The notes beneath the pieces were generated by a model. It was not told the DNA's origin. It did not search any database and saw only the letters and a list, made by a program, of their open reading frames with translations. Both the position numbers and the translations under genes were made by a program. Below, piece by piece: positions 25,196 to 33,530 of a DNA stretch of 64,000 nucleotides (positions are counted from its first letter, which is position 1; each line of letters opens with the position of its first letter). The stretch comes from an uncultured Lachnospiraceae bacterium (lineage in GTDB: Bacteria > Bacillota > Clostridia > Lachnospirales > Lachnospiraceae), in the NCBI GenBank assembly GCA_947577185.1, contig CANPUE010000013.1:17547-81546 (forward strand), in the 5' to 3' direction.

Positions 25196-25833
25196 TATTT
25201 TTCTCCTTTCGCGAGAACGTTCAGTTCCGCCCTGATTGTTTCGATAAATGTCTCATTTCTAAATGGGGTATTATGAGCAGCCGTGATAATCTCATGAAGC
25301 TGTTTCACACATTGCTCCAGATCATCATTGACTACAATATAATCGTATTCCTCGACGCCTTCCGCCTCCTCGACCGCGCGCTCCATGCGCTTTTTGATCA
25401 CTTCCGGGGGCTCGGTGCCTCTGCCTGTCAGACGCCGTTTCAGTTCCTGTGCATCCGGCGGCATCACAAACAAAAGCAATGCAGTCGGATACTGTTCTTT
25501 TATCTTTAACGCACCCTGAATCTCAATTTCCAGGATCACATCCCTGCCTTCCATAAGGTGCTTTTCCACATAATCTCTCGGTGTCCCGTAATAGTTGCCG
25601 CAGTAGCAGGCATACTCTACGAATCCTCCTTCTGCGATCTTTTCCTCAAACGCATCTTTATTCAGGAAAAAATACTCAACGCCGTCCGTCTCTCCCGGTC
25701 TGGGCGCTCTGGTCGTTGCGGAGACAGACAGCGCATAGCCTGCATACTCCTGCACCAGTTTCTTCATCAAAGTACCTTTCCCCGCTCCCGAAAATCCGGA
25801 AACAACTATTAATATGCCCTCATTATGCTTCAT
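25195..25833 (-). CDS. gmk: Guanylate kinase
   Basis: A 212-residue enzyme that converts GMP to GDP. The P-loop GFSGAGKGTL is at residues 13-22. The GMP-binding region follows as SVSATTRAPRPGETDGVEYFF near 37-57. The lid region RGTEPPEVIKKRM and the end of the core are normal. It overlaps remA by 11 nt and rpoZ by 1 nt. The gmk-rpoZ pairing is widely conserved. Confidence 0.96.
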   Translation of the reverse strand: MKHNEGILIVVSGFSGAGKGTLMKKLVQEYAGYALSVSATTRAPRPGETDGVEYFFLNKDAFEEKIAEGGFVEYACYCGNYYGTPRDYVEKHLMEGRDVILEIEIQGALKIKEQYPTALLLFVMPPDAQELKRRLTGRGTEPPEVIKKRMERAVEEAEGVEEYDYIVVNDDLEQCVKQLHEIITAAHNTPFRNETFIETIRAELNVLAKGEK

Positions 25834-26083
25834 CTGTATCCCCGCCTTCTGCCTGCGCTCTGCCTGAAATAGTCTCCGGGAGCAGTGCCGACAACACGAT
25901 CTGACTGTTTTCCATGATCAGCACCGCTTTTGTTTTCCTGCCCTGTGTTGCATCGATTGCCATTCCGGTTTCCTTCGCCTTCTGCACCAGCCGTTTAACC
26001 GGCGCGGAATCAGGACTCACGATCGCTATGATCTTTCCGGTATTTACAACATTGCCAAAACCTATGTGAATCAGTTTTCCCAA
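25823..26083 (-). CDS. remA: Extracellular matrix regulator RemA family (DUF370), TTG start
   Basis: An 86-residue RemA/DUF370 protein (LIHIGFGNVVN near 4-14, then APVKRLVQKAKE and GRKTKAVLIMENSQIVLS). In Bacillus, RemA is a DNA-binding activator of matrix operons. Its role in Clostridia next to gmk is not settled. The start is TTG at 26083, with AGGAAG 5-6 nt upstream and no ATG nearby, so expression may be kept low. It sits between yicC and gmk, the usual order. Confidence 0.92.
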   Translation of the reverse strand: MGKLIHIGFGNVVNTGKIIAIVSPDSAPVKRLVQKAKETGMAIDATQGRKTKAVLIMENSQIVLSALLPETISGRAQAEGGDTDEA

Positions 26084-26113
26084 AATTTCTTCCTGCCTTT
26101 GCCCGGTGCTTCA

Positions 26114-26992
26114 TCATTCAATATTCTGAATCTGCTCACGCACTTTTTCAATCTCTGTTTTGAGCTCGATCGCCCGGTTGGAGATTTCCAGATCATTGGA
26201 TTTCGAGAGGATCGTGTTTGCTTCCCTGTTCATCTCCTGCGCAATGAAATCCAGCTTTCTCCCGATGCTTCCTCCCTGAACCAGATTCTCCTTCGTCGTT
26301 TCTATATGGCTCCTTAAACGAACCAGTTCTTCATCCACACATACTTTATCTGCGAAGATGGTTACTTCCATCAGTAACCTGCTCTCATCTACCTGCGCGT
26401 CTCCTAAAAGTTCCTTAACCTTATCCTCCAGCTTCTGCCGGTACTCTGTAATGATCTGCGGGGAACGTTTTGTGATATAATCCACATGCTCCAGCATGCC
26501 GTCCAGTTTGGAGATCAGATCGCTCCTTAAATTTTCTCCCTCGCGGATCCTGGTTTCCACAAAGCCCTTCAGGGCCTGTCGCAGCGCCTTCTCCAGTAAA
26601 TGCCAGAGTTCTTCCTCGTCGATCGTCTGATCTTCCATACTCAAAACTTCGGGATATCTGGACAAAGCAGACACCCTGACATCATTGTCAAGTGAGAAGT
26701 CCTCCGCCATCTGATCCAGATACTTCATATACTCCGCCGCCAGTTCTTTGTTATATTTCACACAGAGATTGGTATCCGTATAATCTTCATACGCGATAAA
26801 AATATCAACTTTCCCTCTCTGAACGTCATTTTTCAGTTCATTTCTGACAGCTGTCTCAAAGAATGTCAGTTTCTTCGGCATTTTGATGCTGACATCCAGA
26901 TATCTGTGATTGACAGATTTCATCTCCACTGTGATCTTACGGTCTTTCTCAATGATCTCACTCCTGCCGAATCCGGTCATGCTCTTAATCAT
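26114..26992 (-). CDS. yicC: YicC/YloC-family endoribonuclease
   Basis: A 292-residue protein of the YicC family, recently recognised as endoribonucleases that act on small RNAs. The N-terminal MIKSMTGFGRSE is the family hallmark, with VEMKSVNHRYLDVSIKMP near 24-41. The C-terminal DUF1732 part ends in SIGRKLDFIAQEMNREANTI, then SNDLEISNRAIELKTEIEK. I start it at 26992 because GGAAG is 6 nt upstream and the hallmark sequence begins there. It is the first gene of the yicC-remA-gmk-rpoZ-rimO-pgsA-cinA unit. Confidence 0.93.
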   Translation of the reverse strand: MIKSMTGFGRSEIIEKDRKITVEMKSVNHRYLDVSIKMPKKLTFFETAVRNELKNDVQRGKVDIFIAYEDYTDTNLCVKYNKELAAEYMKYLDQMAEDFSLDNDVRVSALSRYPEVLSMEDQTIDEEELWHLLEKALRQALKGFVETRIREGENLRSDLISKLDGMLEHVDYITKRSPQIITEYRQKLEDKVKELLGDAQVDESRLLMEVTIFADKVCVDEELVRLRSHIETTKENLVQGGSIGRKLDFIAQEMNREANTILSKSNDLEISNRAIELKTEIEKVREQIQNIE

Positions 26993-27087
26993 ATCCATCT
27001 TCCACTCTTCTCTTATCGTATTTTATTACAAACAACCGATAATATTATAAGATAATAGGAGATTCAAGTCAAGCGAATACTCTGCGA

Positions 27088-27116
27088 TTGAAAACAGGAA
27101 GAAAATATTGTAAAAT
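27088..27116 (+). promoter_or_regulatory. rqcH: rqcH promoter
   Basis: TTGAAA (27088-27093), 17-bp spacer, TAAAAT (27111-27116), 47 nt upstream of the rqcH ATG. Its -10 overlaps that of the divergent candidate for yicC. Confidence 0.6.
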
Positions 27117-27142
27117 ATAAAAATATATTTGAGACAAAGCAA
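27114..27142 (-). promoter_or_regulatory. yicC: Candidate yicC promoter
   Basis: On the minus strand TTGCTT (27137-27142) and TATATT (27114-27119) are 17 bp apart. The region is very AT-rich, so chance matches are likely and confidence is limited. Confidence 0.4.
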
Positions 27143-27162
27143 AAGAAAGGAAACGACCTGCC

Positions 27163-28920
27163 ATGGCCTTTGACGGTATTACGATAGCGAACATTGCAAA
27201 AGAATTAAACGACACCCTGTCCGGCGGACGTATTTATAAGATCTCACAGCCGGAGCCTGACGAACTGATCCTCACAGTCAAAAACAACAGTTCTCAGTAC
27301 AGACTGTTTCTGTCGGCGGACGCTTCCCTGCCGCTCATCTACCTGACAGATAAGAATAAGCAAAGTCCTCTGACGGCACCCGGCTTCTGCATGCTTCTCA
27401 GAAAGCATCTGCAAAACGCCAGAATCCTCGACATCACGCAGCCGGGATTAGAGCGCATTCTCCGCATCCGGATGGAACATCTCGACGATTTGGGGGATCT
27501 CTGTCAAAAAACACTTGTTATTGAAATTATGGGAAAGCACAGCAATATCATCTTCTGCAGACAGGATGACACGATCGTTGACAGCATCAAGCATATTTCC
27601 GGTATGGTCAGCTCCGTCAGGGAAGTCCTGCCCGGCAGGCAATACTTTATTCCGCAGACGCAGGACAAGACAGACCCGTTCACACTTTTTGAAAATCCGG
27701 CGCAGGACAGTGCGAAAAAAGACTTCGCGGCAAAGCTCGCCTCCATGCCGATGCCTGTCTATAAGGCACTCTACTGCGCCTACACCGGTTTATCTCCCGT
27801 CATGGCACAGGAAATCTGCCTGCGCGCCGATATCGACGGAGACCTGCCTGCCAGCGCACTGCCGGAAGCTTCTCTCAGCGCGCTCTATAACGTCCTGACA
27901 GCCATCTTAGAACAGATTAAGGACGGGGATTTCACGCCGAACATTATCTATGATAAAAAGGCACCGATTGAGTTTGCCTCCCTGCCGCTGCGCATTTATG
28001 CCGGTCAGGAATCCGTCGTCTTTGAAACCATCAGCGAACTCCTGGAACATTACTATGAGGAAAAAAACACCCTCACCAATATCCGGCAGAAATCGGCCGA
28101 TCTGCGCAAGATTGTCCAGACTGCCCTTGAACGGAACGTAAAAAAATATGATCTGCAGATCAGACAGATAAAAGATACCGAAAAGAGGGAAAAATACCGC
28201 ATCTACGGTGAACTTCTGAATACTTACGGCTACGGCGTCGCTCCCGGAGCCAAATCCATGGAGGCACTCAATTATTATACGAACGAAATGGTAACGGTTC
28301 CCCTTGATGAGACGATGACCCCTTCCGAAAATGCCAAAAAATATTTTGACAAATATGGAAAGTTAAAGCGCACTTACGAAGCGCTCTCAGAATTGACTAT
28401 TCAGGTCAAACAGGAAATCGAGCATCTGGAGTCTGTCGCCGCCGCACTCGATATCGCCCTGCTGGAGGAAGATCTCGTGCAGATCAAAGAAGAACTGATC
28501 GAAAGCGGCTATATCCGCAGAAAGGGCGGAGGCAAAAAAGTAAAGATAACAAGCAAGCCCTTTCATTACCTCAGCTCAGACGGCTTTCATATTTATATCG
28601 GAAAGAATAACTATCAAAACGATGAGCTGACATTCCGGCTGGCCTCCGGGAACGACTGGTGGTTCCATGCCAAAGGAATCCCGGGCTCGCATGTGATCAT
28701 CAAAACGGAAGGGAAAGAACTGCCCGACCGGGCATTTGAAGAAGCTGCAAAACTGGCAGCATACTATTCTAAAGGCAGAGCGCAGGAAAAAGTAGAGATC
28801 GATTATCTGCAGAAAAAAAATGTGAAAAAGCCTAATGGTTCCAAGCCCGGTTTTGTCGTTTACTATACGAATTATTCCATGATGATCGAACCCGATATCT
28901 CTGATCTGACGCAGCTGTAG
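27163..28920 (+). CDS. rqcH: RqcH (NFACT family), alanine-tailing ribosome quality-control factor
   Basis: A 585-residue NFACT protein, bacterial homolog of eukaryotic Rqc2/NEMF. It binds stalled 50S subunits and recruits tRNA-Ala to add C-terminal Ala tails that mark the nascent chain for degradation. In order: NFACT-N domain (residues 1-200, with GGRIYKISQPEPDEL near 22-36), a helix-hairpin-helix part, a coiled coil (about 300-430), and the NFACT-R domain with DGFHIYIGKNNYQND near 473-487 and WWFHAKGIPGSHVII near 500-514. Older annotation calls it fibronectin-binding protein. A YlmH-type S4 partner is encoded near 59.2 kb. Confidence 0.95.
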   Translation: MAFDGITIANIAKELNDTLSGGRIYKISQPEPDELILTVKNNSSQYRLFLSADASLPLIYLTDKNKQSPLTAPGFCMLLRKHLQNARILDITQPGLERILRIRMEHLDDLGDLCQKTLVIEIMGKHSNIIFCRQDDTIVDSIKHISGMVSSVREVLPGRQYFIPQTQDKTDPFTLFENPAQDSAKKDFAAKLASMPMPVYKALYCAYTGLSPVMAQEICLRADIDGDLPASALPEASLSALYNVLTAILEQIKDGDFTPNIIYDKKAPIEFASLPLRIYAGQESVVFETISELLEHYYEEKNTLTNIRQKSADLRKIVQTALERNVKKYDLQIRQIKDTEKREKYRIYGELLNTYGYGVAPGAKSMEALNYYTNEMVTVPLDETMTPSENAKKYFDKYGKLKRTYEALSELTIQVKQEIEHLESVAAALDIALLEEDLVQIKEELIESGYIRRKGGGKKVKITSKPFHYLSSDGFHIYIGKNNYQNDELTFRLASGNDWWFHAKGIPGSHVIIKTEGKELPDRAFEEAAKLAAYYSKGRAQEKVEIDYLQKKNVKKPNGSKPGFVVYYTNYSMMIEPDISDLTQL

Positions 28921-28960
28921 CTACAGGCAGGATCACGTATCATAACAGGTGATGTCAAAA

Positions 28961-29004
28961 AATCTCCCGTTAACATCCGCATTTGCAGATATTAATGGGA
29001 GATT
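28961..29004 (+). terminator. Terminator between rqcH and the coat-like genes
   Basis: AATCTCCCGTTAA pairs with TTAATGGGAGATT (one G-U pair). It is flanked by A's on one side and T's on the other, so it can serve rqcH on the plus strand and the coat-like pair on the minus strand. Confidence 0.8.
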
Positions 29005-29034
29005 TAATTTTCAGGCAATCCCTGTAATTTCCGG

Positions 29035-29295
29035 CTAAATTGTCTTTTCGGTAAAGAGAGATTTCACATGGTCGATCTCAGACTGTGTGGCCTTCGCCGC
29101 CGGCACATAATAGGATTTCTCTCTTGCGATCTGATATAATTCTTCCTGAGACTGCTCACAGGCGTTACGGAACTGCTTTAAAGTCTGTTTTAACTCTTTG
29201 TTTTCTGTCTGCGGGATCATTTCACCAAAGCGAACCAGTTCCCCGTTGATTCCTGTCAGCGTATCCGCTACCATTGTTTTTTCCTGCATCTGCAT
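29035..29295 (-). CDS. CotF-like spore coat / ferritin-like small protein
   Basis: An 86-residue helical protein. The middle (TENKELKQTLKQFRNACEQSQEELYQIAREKSYYVPAAKA, about 30-70, broken here as two helices and a Tyr-rich turn) resembles the Coat_F family of small clostridial coat-associated proteins. In those, a YYxPA-like turn is frequent. GGAGGG lies 6 nt before the ATG at 29295. It is the second gene of a pair with the 61-residue protein upstream and ends at a terminator. Localisation to the spore is inferred. Confidence 0.65.
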   Translation of the reverse strand: MQMQEKTMVADTLTGINGELVRFGEMIPQTENKELKQTLKQFRNACEQSQEELYQIAREKSYYVPAAKATQSEIDHVKSLFTEKTI

Positions 29296-29322
29296 AATAA
29301 GCCCTCCATTCTTCTCTAACGT

Positions 29323-29508
29323 TTAACGTAAAAATTCCATTAACTGCTGCTTGTTCTGCATCGCCGATTTCGCGCCTTTTTCAAAAAACTGCTTTACCTG
29401 CGTGTCAGACGCACATTCCGCGTATTCTTTCATTTTGCAGTGTGTTACGTCATAGCCGCCCATGAGATGACGAAGATTCTGTAATTCGAGTTCTGATAAA
29501 TTTGCCAA
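29323..29508 (-). CDS. Small CotF-like spore protein, TTG start
   Basis: A 61-residue helical protein (NLRHLMGGYDVTHCKMKEYAEC near 11-32, then KQFFEKGAKSAMQNK). This resembles the N-terminal half of ferritin-like coat proteins. It starts with TTG at 29508, about 9 nt after AGGAGGT; no ATG is nearby. It lies 27 nt upstream of the next coat-like gene. Together they look like one two-domain Coat_F protein split into two genes, as is common in Lachnospiraceae. Confidence 0.6.
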   Translation of the reverse strand: MANLSELELQNLRHLMGGYDVTHCKMKEYAECASDTQVKQFFEKGAKSAMQNKQQLMEFLR

Positions 29509-29607
29509 TTTAGGTTACCTCCTGATATCATTTTTACACCGTCTGCCCGCTCGGCGGACATCACTGTACCTCTTTTAGTATCCCGAATCGGCTGTCATTT
29601 ATTCATT

Positions 29608-31245
29608 TTATTTTTTTAACAGATGCATTTTCTTTGCGATACGGACCAACATGGCTCCCTTGGGAAATGCTTTCAATTCTGCCTCATTCACAGCTCCAAA
29701 TTTCATGATCAGAACGAAATAAATAACTGCTGATATTCCAATTGCGATTACCACGCTGATCCGGTTCAGTTTGATCACATAATAGACACCCTGATAGATC
29801 CCGAAGGCCGCCGCACCCATACAGCCTGCGGCCAGTCCGGGTTTGATGTAGGTATTCACGACATTTTCCCGGTATCTCAGCGACCTTTTCACCTCGGCAT
29901 GATTCAGAATGCACATAATCAGCGAATAGACGATATTGGCAATCGCCAGCGCATACAGGTCCAGATCCGTGAATAATAACAGCATGACGAGAACGACAAC
30001 CTGAATCACCAGCGCAAAAGACGCATGGACGACGGGAACGTTGACTCTGCCGATCCCCTGCAGTACTGCGTTTGTCAGCGTAGACAGGCCGTATAAAATA
30101 ACCGTGACCGCCAGCACCCGGATCAGCTCTGAGGCGGCATCGAGCGCCTCTCTGTGCGGATAGATAAACTGCACAATCGGTCTGGCCAGGGCAAACAGAC
30201 CGACCGCAGAAGGAATGGCTACAAGCATCGTCATTCTTGTCACCTGCTCTACTTTATGTCTTGTCTCTTTTTTCTTTTTCATGGCAAAAGAAGCGGAGAT
30301 TCCCGGTATGGCGGCGGAAGACAGAGACGAGGCCACAGCGATCGGAATATTAATGATCGTGATCGCCTGCGTGGCAAAAATACCGTACTGGATCGCCACA
30401 AACGTTTCTTCCATGCCCTCCACGTCCGTCATGATATACTGATAGATCTTCATATTGACGGCTGTGGAACAGTTATAGATGAACGTACTTAAAATAAATG
30501 GAGTAACCGTTGTTATTATTATCCTGAAAATATCTCTGTAGCTTTCCTGAAACCGCGTATGATCCCTCTTGATCCGGTTTTTGATCACACTTCCGTTGAC
30601 ACAATACATACCATACATGAAAAGCAAGGCGATCAAAACACCCGCGCCTGTGCCGAGCGCACTGCCGGAAGCGCCGTAAACCGCCTGTGTGGTCTCCCCT
30701 TCGCCCTTCACCATACCGATCAAAAGCCAGGCCGCAAGCATACTGACGGCGGCATTCAGAATCTGTTCGAGAATCTGAGAAATCGAGGTATGAACCATCG
30801 AGCCGTGTGCCTGAAAATATCCGCGCAGCACGCCCAACAGCCCCGAAAAGAAAATCGTCGGTGCAAAAACCCGCAGCACCGGCACCGCATTCTCGATATC
30901 GACAAGAAAAGGCGCACCAAAAAAAGTGAGCAGAGAGGCAATTCCGCCCACGATTACAACATAAATCAACGCACACTGAAATACCCTCTGGGCATTTCGA
31001 TATTCTTTATAAGCCAGTCGCTGCGCAATGACTTTCGAAATGGCAGAGGGTATACTGTACGAAGACACCAACAAAATAATGGTATATATATTGATAGCGC
31101 TGCTGTAGTAGCCGTTTCCTTCCAGCCCGATAATGCTGGTTAACGGACTGCGGTAGAGCAGCCCAATGATTCTGACGATAATGCCGGCAGCCGCAAGAAT
31201 GCCGGCCTGAAGCACAAAACTGTCTTTCTTCTTTTGTTGTGCCAT
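29608..31245 (-). CDS. MurJ/YtgP-type lipid II flippase (SpoVB family)
   Basis: A 545-residue membrane protein with about 14 spans. The N-terminus after a Lys-rich leader (QAGILAAAGIIVRIIGLLYR, then GLEGNGYYSSAINIY) and a length close to 544 match B. subtilis YtgP, the MurJ-type flippase for cell-wall lipid II, better than SpoVB. The shorter SpoVB-like paralog is at 9509. I start at 31245; the ATG at 31257 directly abuts AAAGG, while 31245 is 8 nt from it. glgA lies 26 nt upstream on the same strand. Confidence 0.82.
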   Translation of the reverse strand: MAQQKKKDSFVLQAGILAAAGIIVRIIGLLYRSPLTSIIGLEGNGYYSSAINIYTIILLVSSYSIPSAISKVIAQRLAYKEYRNAQRVFQCALIYVVIVGGIASLLTFFGAPFLVDIENAVPVLRVFAPTIFFSGLLGVLRGYFQAHGSMVHTSISQILEQILNAAVSMLAAWLLIGMVKGEGETTQAVYGASGSALGTGAGVLIALLFMYGMYCVNGSVIKNRIKRDHTRFQESYRDIFRIIITTVTPFILSTFIYNCSTAVNMKIYQYIMTDVEGMEETFVAIQYGIFATQAITIINIPIAVASSLSSAAIPGISASFAMKKKKETRHKVEQVTRMTMLVAIPSAVGLFALARPIVQFIYPHREALDAASELIRVLAVTVILYGLSTLTNAVLQGIGRVNVPVVHASFALVIQVVVLVMLLLFTDLDLYALAIANIVYSLIMCILNHAEVKRSLRYRENVVNTYIKPGLAAGCMGAAAFGIYQGVYYVIKLNRISVVIAIGISAVIYFVLIMKFGAVNEAELKAFPKGAMLVRIAKKMHLLKK

Positions 31246-31271
31246 TTTCCGTTCCATCCTTTAATACTGCA

Positions 31272-32717
31272 CTAGCCGATCAGCCAGTCATACATTTCCT
31301 GATACTTTCTGGCCGACACATGCCATGAGAAGTCCGCCGCCATGGCACGGTCTATGATCTTATTCCACTCTCTTTTCTTATCGTAATAAATACGTTCCGC
31401 ATAACGGATCGTGTTTAACATTTCGTGTGCATTGTAATTCACAAAACTAAATCCCGTGCCGCTGCTCTCATACTCATTATATGGCACTACCGTGTCTTTG
31501 AGACCACCCGTTTCGCGCACGATCGGCACCGTACCATAACGAAGAGACATCAGCTGGCTGAGTCCGCAGGGTTCAAACAGCGACGGCATCAAAAAGGCAT
31601 CGCTGGCCGCATAAATCTTGTGAGACAACGGATCGGAATAATAAATATTCGCTGAAACCTTTCCGTGATATTTCCAGTCATAGTGACGGAACATATTTTC
31701 ATACTGTTCTTCACCGGTTCCGAGTACAACAATCTGCACATTGTCCTGGCACAGCTCATCCATCACATACGAGATCAGGTCAAACCCTTTTTGCCCGGTC
31801 AGTCTGGAAACAATTCCGATCAACATCGTCTTGTCGTCCTGGTTTAATCCCAGTTCAGCCTGCAGAGCACGTTTATTCTTAATTTTTTCCTTGCGGAAGT
31901 TCATCGCATTATAAGGAAATTCTATGTTCGCATCCGTTTCCGGATTAAAATCGTCGTAATCGATCCCGTTCACAATACCGCGCAGATCATTTGTTCTGGC
32001 ACAGAGCAGACCGTTTAAGCCCTCCCCATAGAACGCTGTCTTGATCTCCTCCGCATACGTATCGCTGACAGTTGTGATCGCATCGGCGTAGACAAGGCCG
32101 CCCTTTAAGAGATTAGCGTCTTTATAGGCCTCCAGCTTGTCAGCCGTAAAGAAATACTCCGGCAGTCCGGTGATCTCCCTTACTTCTTTCACGTTCCATT
32201 TTCCCTGGAACATCAGGTTGTGAATGGTCATAGCCGTCTTGATGCCTCTGTAAAATTCTCCGCCCTGGAATCGTTCTTTCAAATAAACAGGGATCAGTCC
32301 GGTCTGCCAGTCATGACAGTGGATCAGGTCCGGCCTGAAATCGATCACCGGCAGGATCGAGAGTACGGCTTTACAGAAGAACGCATATTTCTCAATCTCA
32401 AACAACGCATTGTCACTGTACGGCTTAAACCCATTAAAGAAGGATTCATTGTCGATAAAGTAATATTTCACCCCGTCAACTTCCGCTTCCAAAATGCCGA
32501 CATATTCATTTTTCCAATGAAAATCCATATAAAAATGTGTTTTATACTGTAGTACATCCTTCATTTTCTGTGACATACAGGTATACTTCGGCAAAACAAC
32601 TCTGACGTCAAAATACTCTTTATCAATACATTTCGGCAAAGAACCGACAACATCCGCCAGACCGCCCGTTTTAATAAATGGAACCCCTTCCGATGCAGCA
32701 AATAAAATCTTCTTCAT
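31272..32717 (-). CDS. glgA: Glycogen synthase (ADP-glucose type)
   Basis: A 481-residue GT5 glycosyltransferase that extends alpha-1,4-glucan from ADP-glucose. The N-terminal KTGGLADVVGSLPK near 16-29 binds ADP-glucose. The GT-B C-terminal domain shows GIVSRLTGQKGFDL near 300-313, and the catalytic ExxE region appears as SLFEPCGLSQLMSLRYG near 380-396. Length is normal. GGAGGG precedes the ATG. No glgC, glgB or glgP lies nearby. It sits between spo0A-like and the flippase gene, fitting reports that clostridia store granulose before sporulation. Confidence 0.96.
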   Translation of the reverse strand: MKKILFAASEGVPFIKTGGLADVVGSLPKCIDKEYFDVRVVLPKYTCMSQKMKDVLQYKTHFYMDFHWKNEYVGILEAEVDGVKYYFIDNESFFNGFKPYSDNALFEIEKYAFFCKAVLSILPVIDFRPDLIHCHDWQTGLIPVYLKERFQGGEFYRGIKTAMTIHNLMFQGKWNVKEVREITGLPEYFFTADKLEAYKDANLLKGGLVYADAITTVSDTYAEEIKTAFYGEGLNGLLCARTNDLRGIVNGIDYDDFNPETDANIEFPYNAMNFRKEKIKNKRALQAELGLNQDDKTMLIGIVSRLTGQKGFDLISYVMDELCQDNVQIVVLGTGEEQYENMFRHYDWKYHGKVSANIYYSDPLSHKIYAASDAFLMPSLFEPCGLSQLMSLRYGTVPIVRETGGLKDTVVPYNEYESSGTGFSFVNYNAHEMLNTIRYAERIYYDKKREWNKIIDRAMAADFSWHVSARKYQEMYDWLIG

Positions 32718-32826
32718 GAATCAACCCTCCAAAACACTGTTTTGCTTATTTTATTTCTGTTATTATACCTCATTTCGGATGGTATTGAAAGGATTAATTT
32801 GTATTAAATGTAAATTACACTGCATA

Positions 32827-33354
32827 TTAATTGCCGAAATTTCTGTACTGCAGACGGATCTTATCTGCGATCAGCGCAATAAACTCGGAATTGGTCGGTT
32901 TTCCTTTCCCCGTATTGATCGTATAGCCAAACAATGCATCCAGCGTTTCCATTCTGCCTCTGGACCATGCTACCTCGATTGCGTGTCTTATGGCGCGTTC
33001 CACCCTGCTTGGAGTCGTCTGATACTTACCAGCGATTGTAGGATAGAGAACTTTCGTGATCGACCCAAGCATTTCCACGTCTTCCACGGACATCATAATC
33101 GCCTCCCGTAAATACTGATAGCCCTTAATATGAGCCGGAACACCGATCTCATGTATCATATTGGTGACATCTTTTTCCAGATCATGCAAAACAGGCTCCT
33201 TTACGGCATCCTGTATCACGACCGGTACATCCTCCTGCTTCCCTGAAGGTACTGTTATCATAATCTGAAATTCTTTATCCCCGCTCATCAGATTGTTCAG
33301 AATCTGATAGACTTTCTCATTATCTCTTGTTACGGTTAGATTCAACTGTTCCAT
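32827..33354 (-). CDS. spo0A: Spo0A-type protein with the receiver domain deleted
   Basis: A 175-residue protein at the normal spo0A position after spoIVB. Residues 58-172 are a complete Spo0A effector domain: [40 protein letters not shown] (the helix that reads 0A boxes) and [19 protein letters not shown]. Full-length Spo0A has about 265 residues with a 120-residue phosphoreceiver in front. Here only about 32 residues resembling receiver strand 1 and helix 1 remain ([17 protein letters not shown]); one acidic-pocket Asp is Arg, and the phosphoacceptor Asp with strands 3-5 is absent. The frame is open and only 176 nt precede it, so this is not a split gene. GGTGAT before 33354 decides the start over the ATG at 33366. 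Confidence 0.92.
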   Translation of the reverse strand: MEQLNLTVTRDNEKVYQILNNLMSGDKEFQIMITVPSGKQEDVPVVIQDAVKEPVLHDLEKDVTNMIHEIGVPAHIKGYQYLREAIMMSVEDVEMLGSITKVLYPTIAGKYQTTPSRVERAIRHAIEVAWSRGRMETLDALFGYTINTGKGKPTNSEFIALIADKIRLQYRNFGN

Positions 33355-33382
33355 AAAAATCACCATGCCTTTCTCTCAGCCT

Positions 33383-33443
33383 GCAAATTTGAGTGCGGAT
33401 CCGGTCCGCAATGCGCATGCGCCATGCACAGGCACAAATTTGC
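33383..33443 (-). promoter_or_regulatory. spo0A: Structured leader of the spo0A-like gene
   Basis: GCAAATTTG (33383-33391) and CAAATTTGC (33435-33443) form a 9-bp closing stem. Inside are hairpin TGCGGA/TCCGCA (33394-33410) and palindrome GCGCATGCGC (33413-33422). It ends 28 nt before the start codon. A possible promoter upstream has TATAAT at 33472-33477 with a poor -35. I saw no clear 0A box or sigma-H site. Confidence 0.5.
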
Positions 33444-33530
33444 ATTGTCCTGGCAACATCACGCTAACAATATTATAAACAATGGTGAAGCCCTATGGAA
33501 TATTTAGGCATCGCACAATCTCATAAACCG

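Noticed and set aside
33355..33530. Frameshifted receiver domain upstream of the spo0A-like gene
   Set aside because: Only 176 nt separate it from spoIVB, too short for a receiver (about 360 nt), and receiver strand 1 and helix 1 are already present at the N-terminus of the surviving protein.
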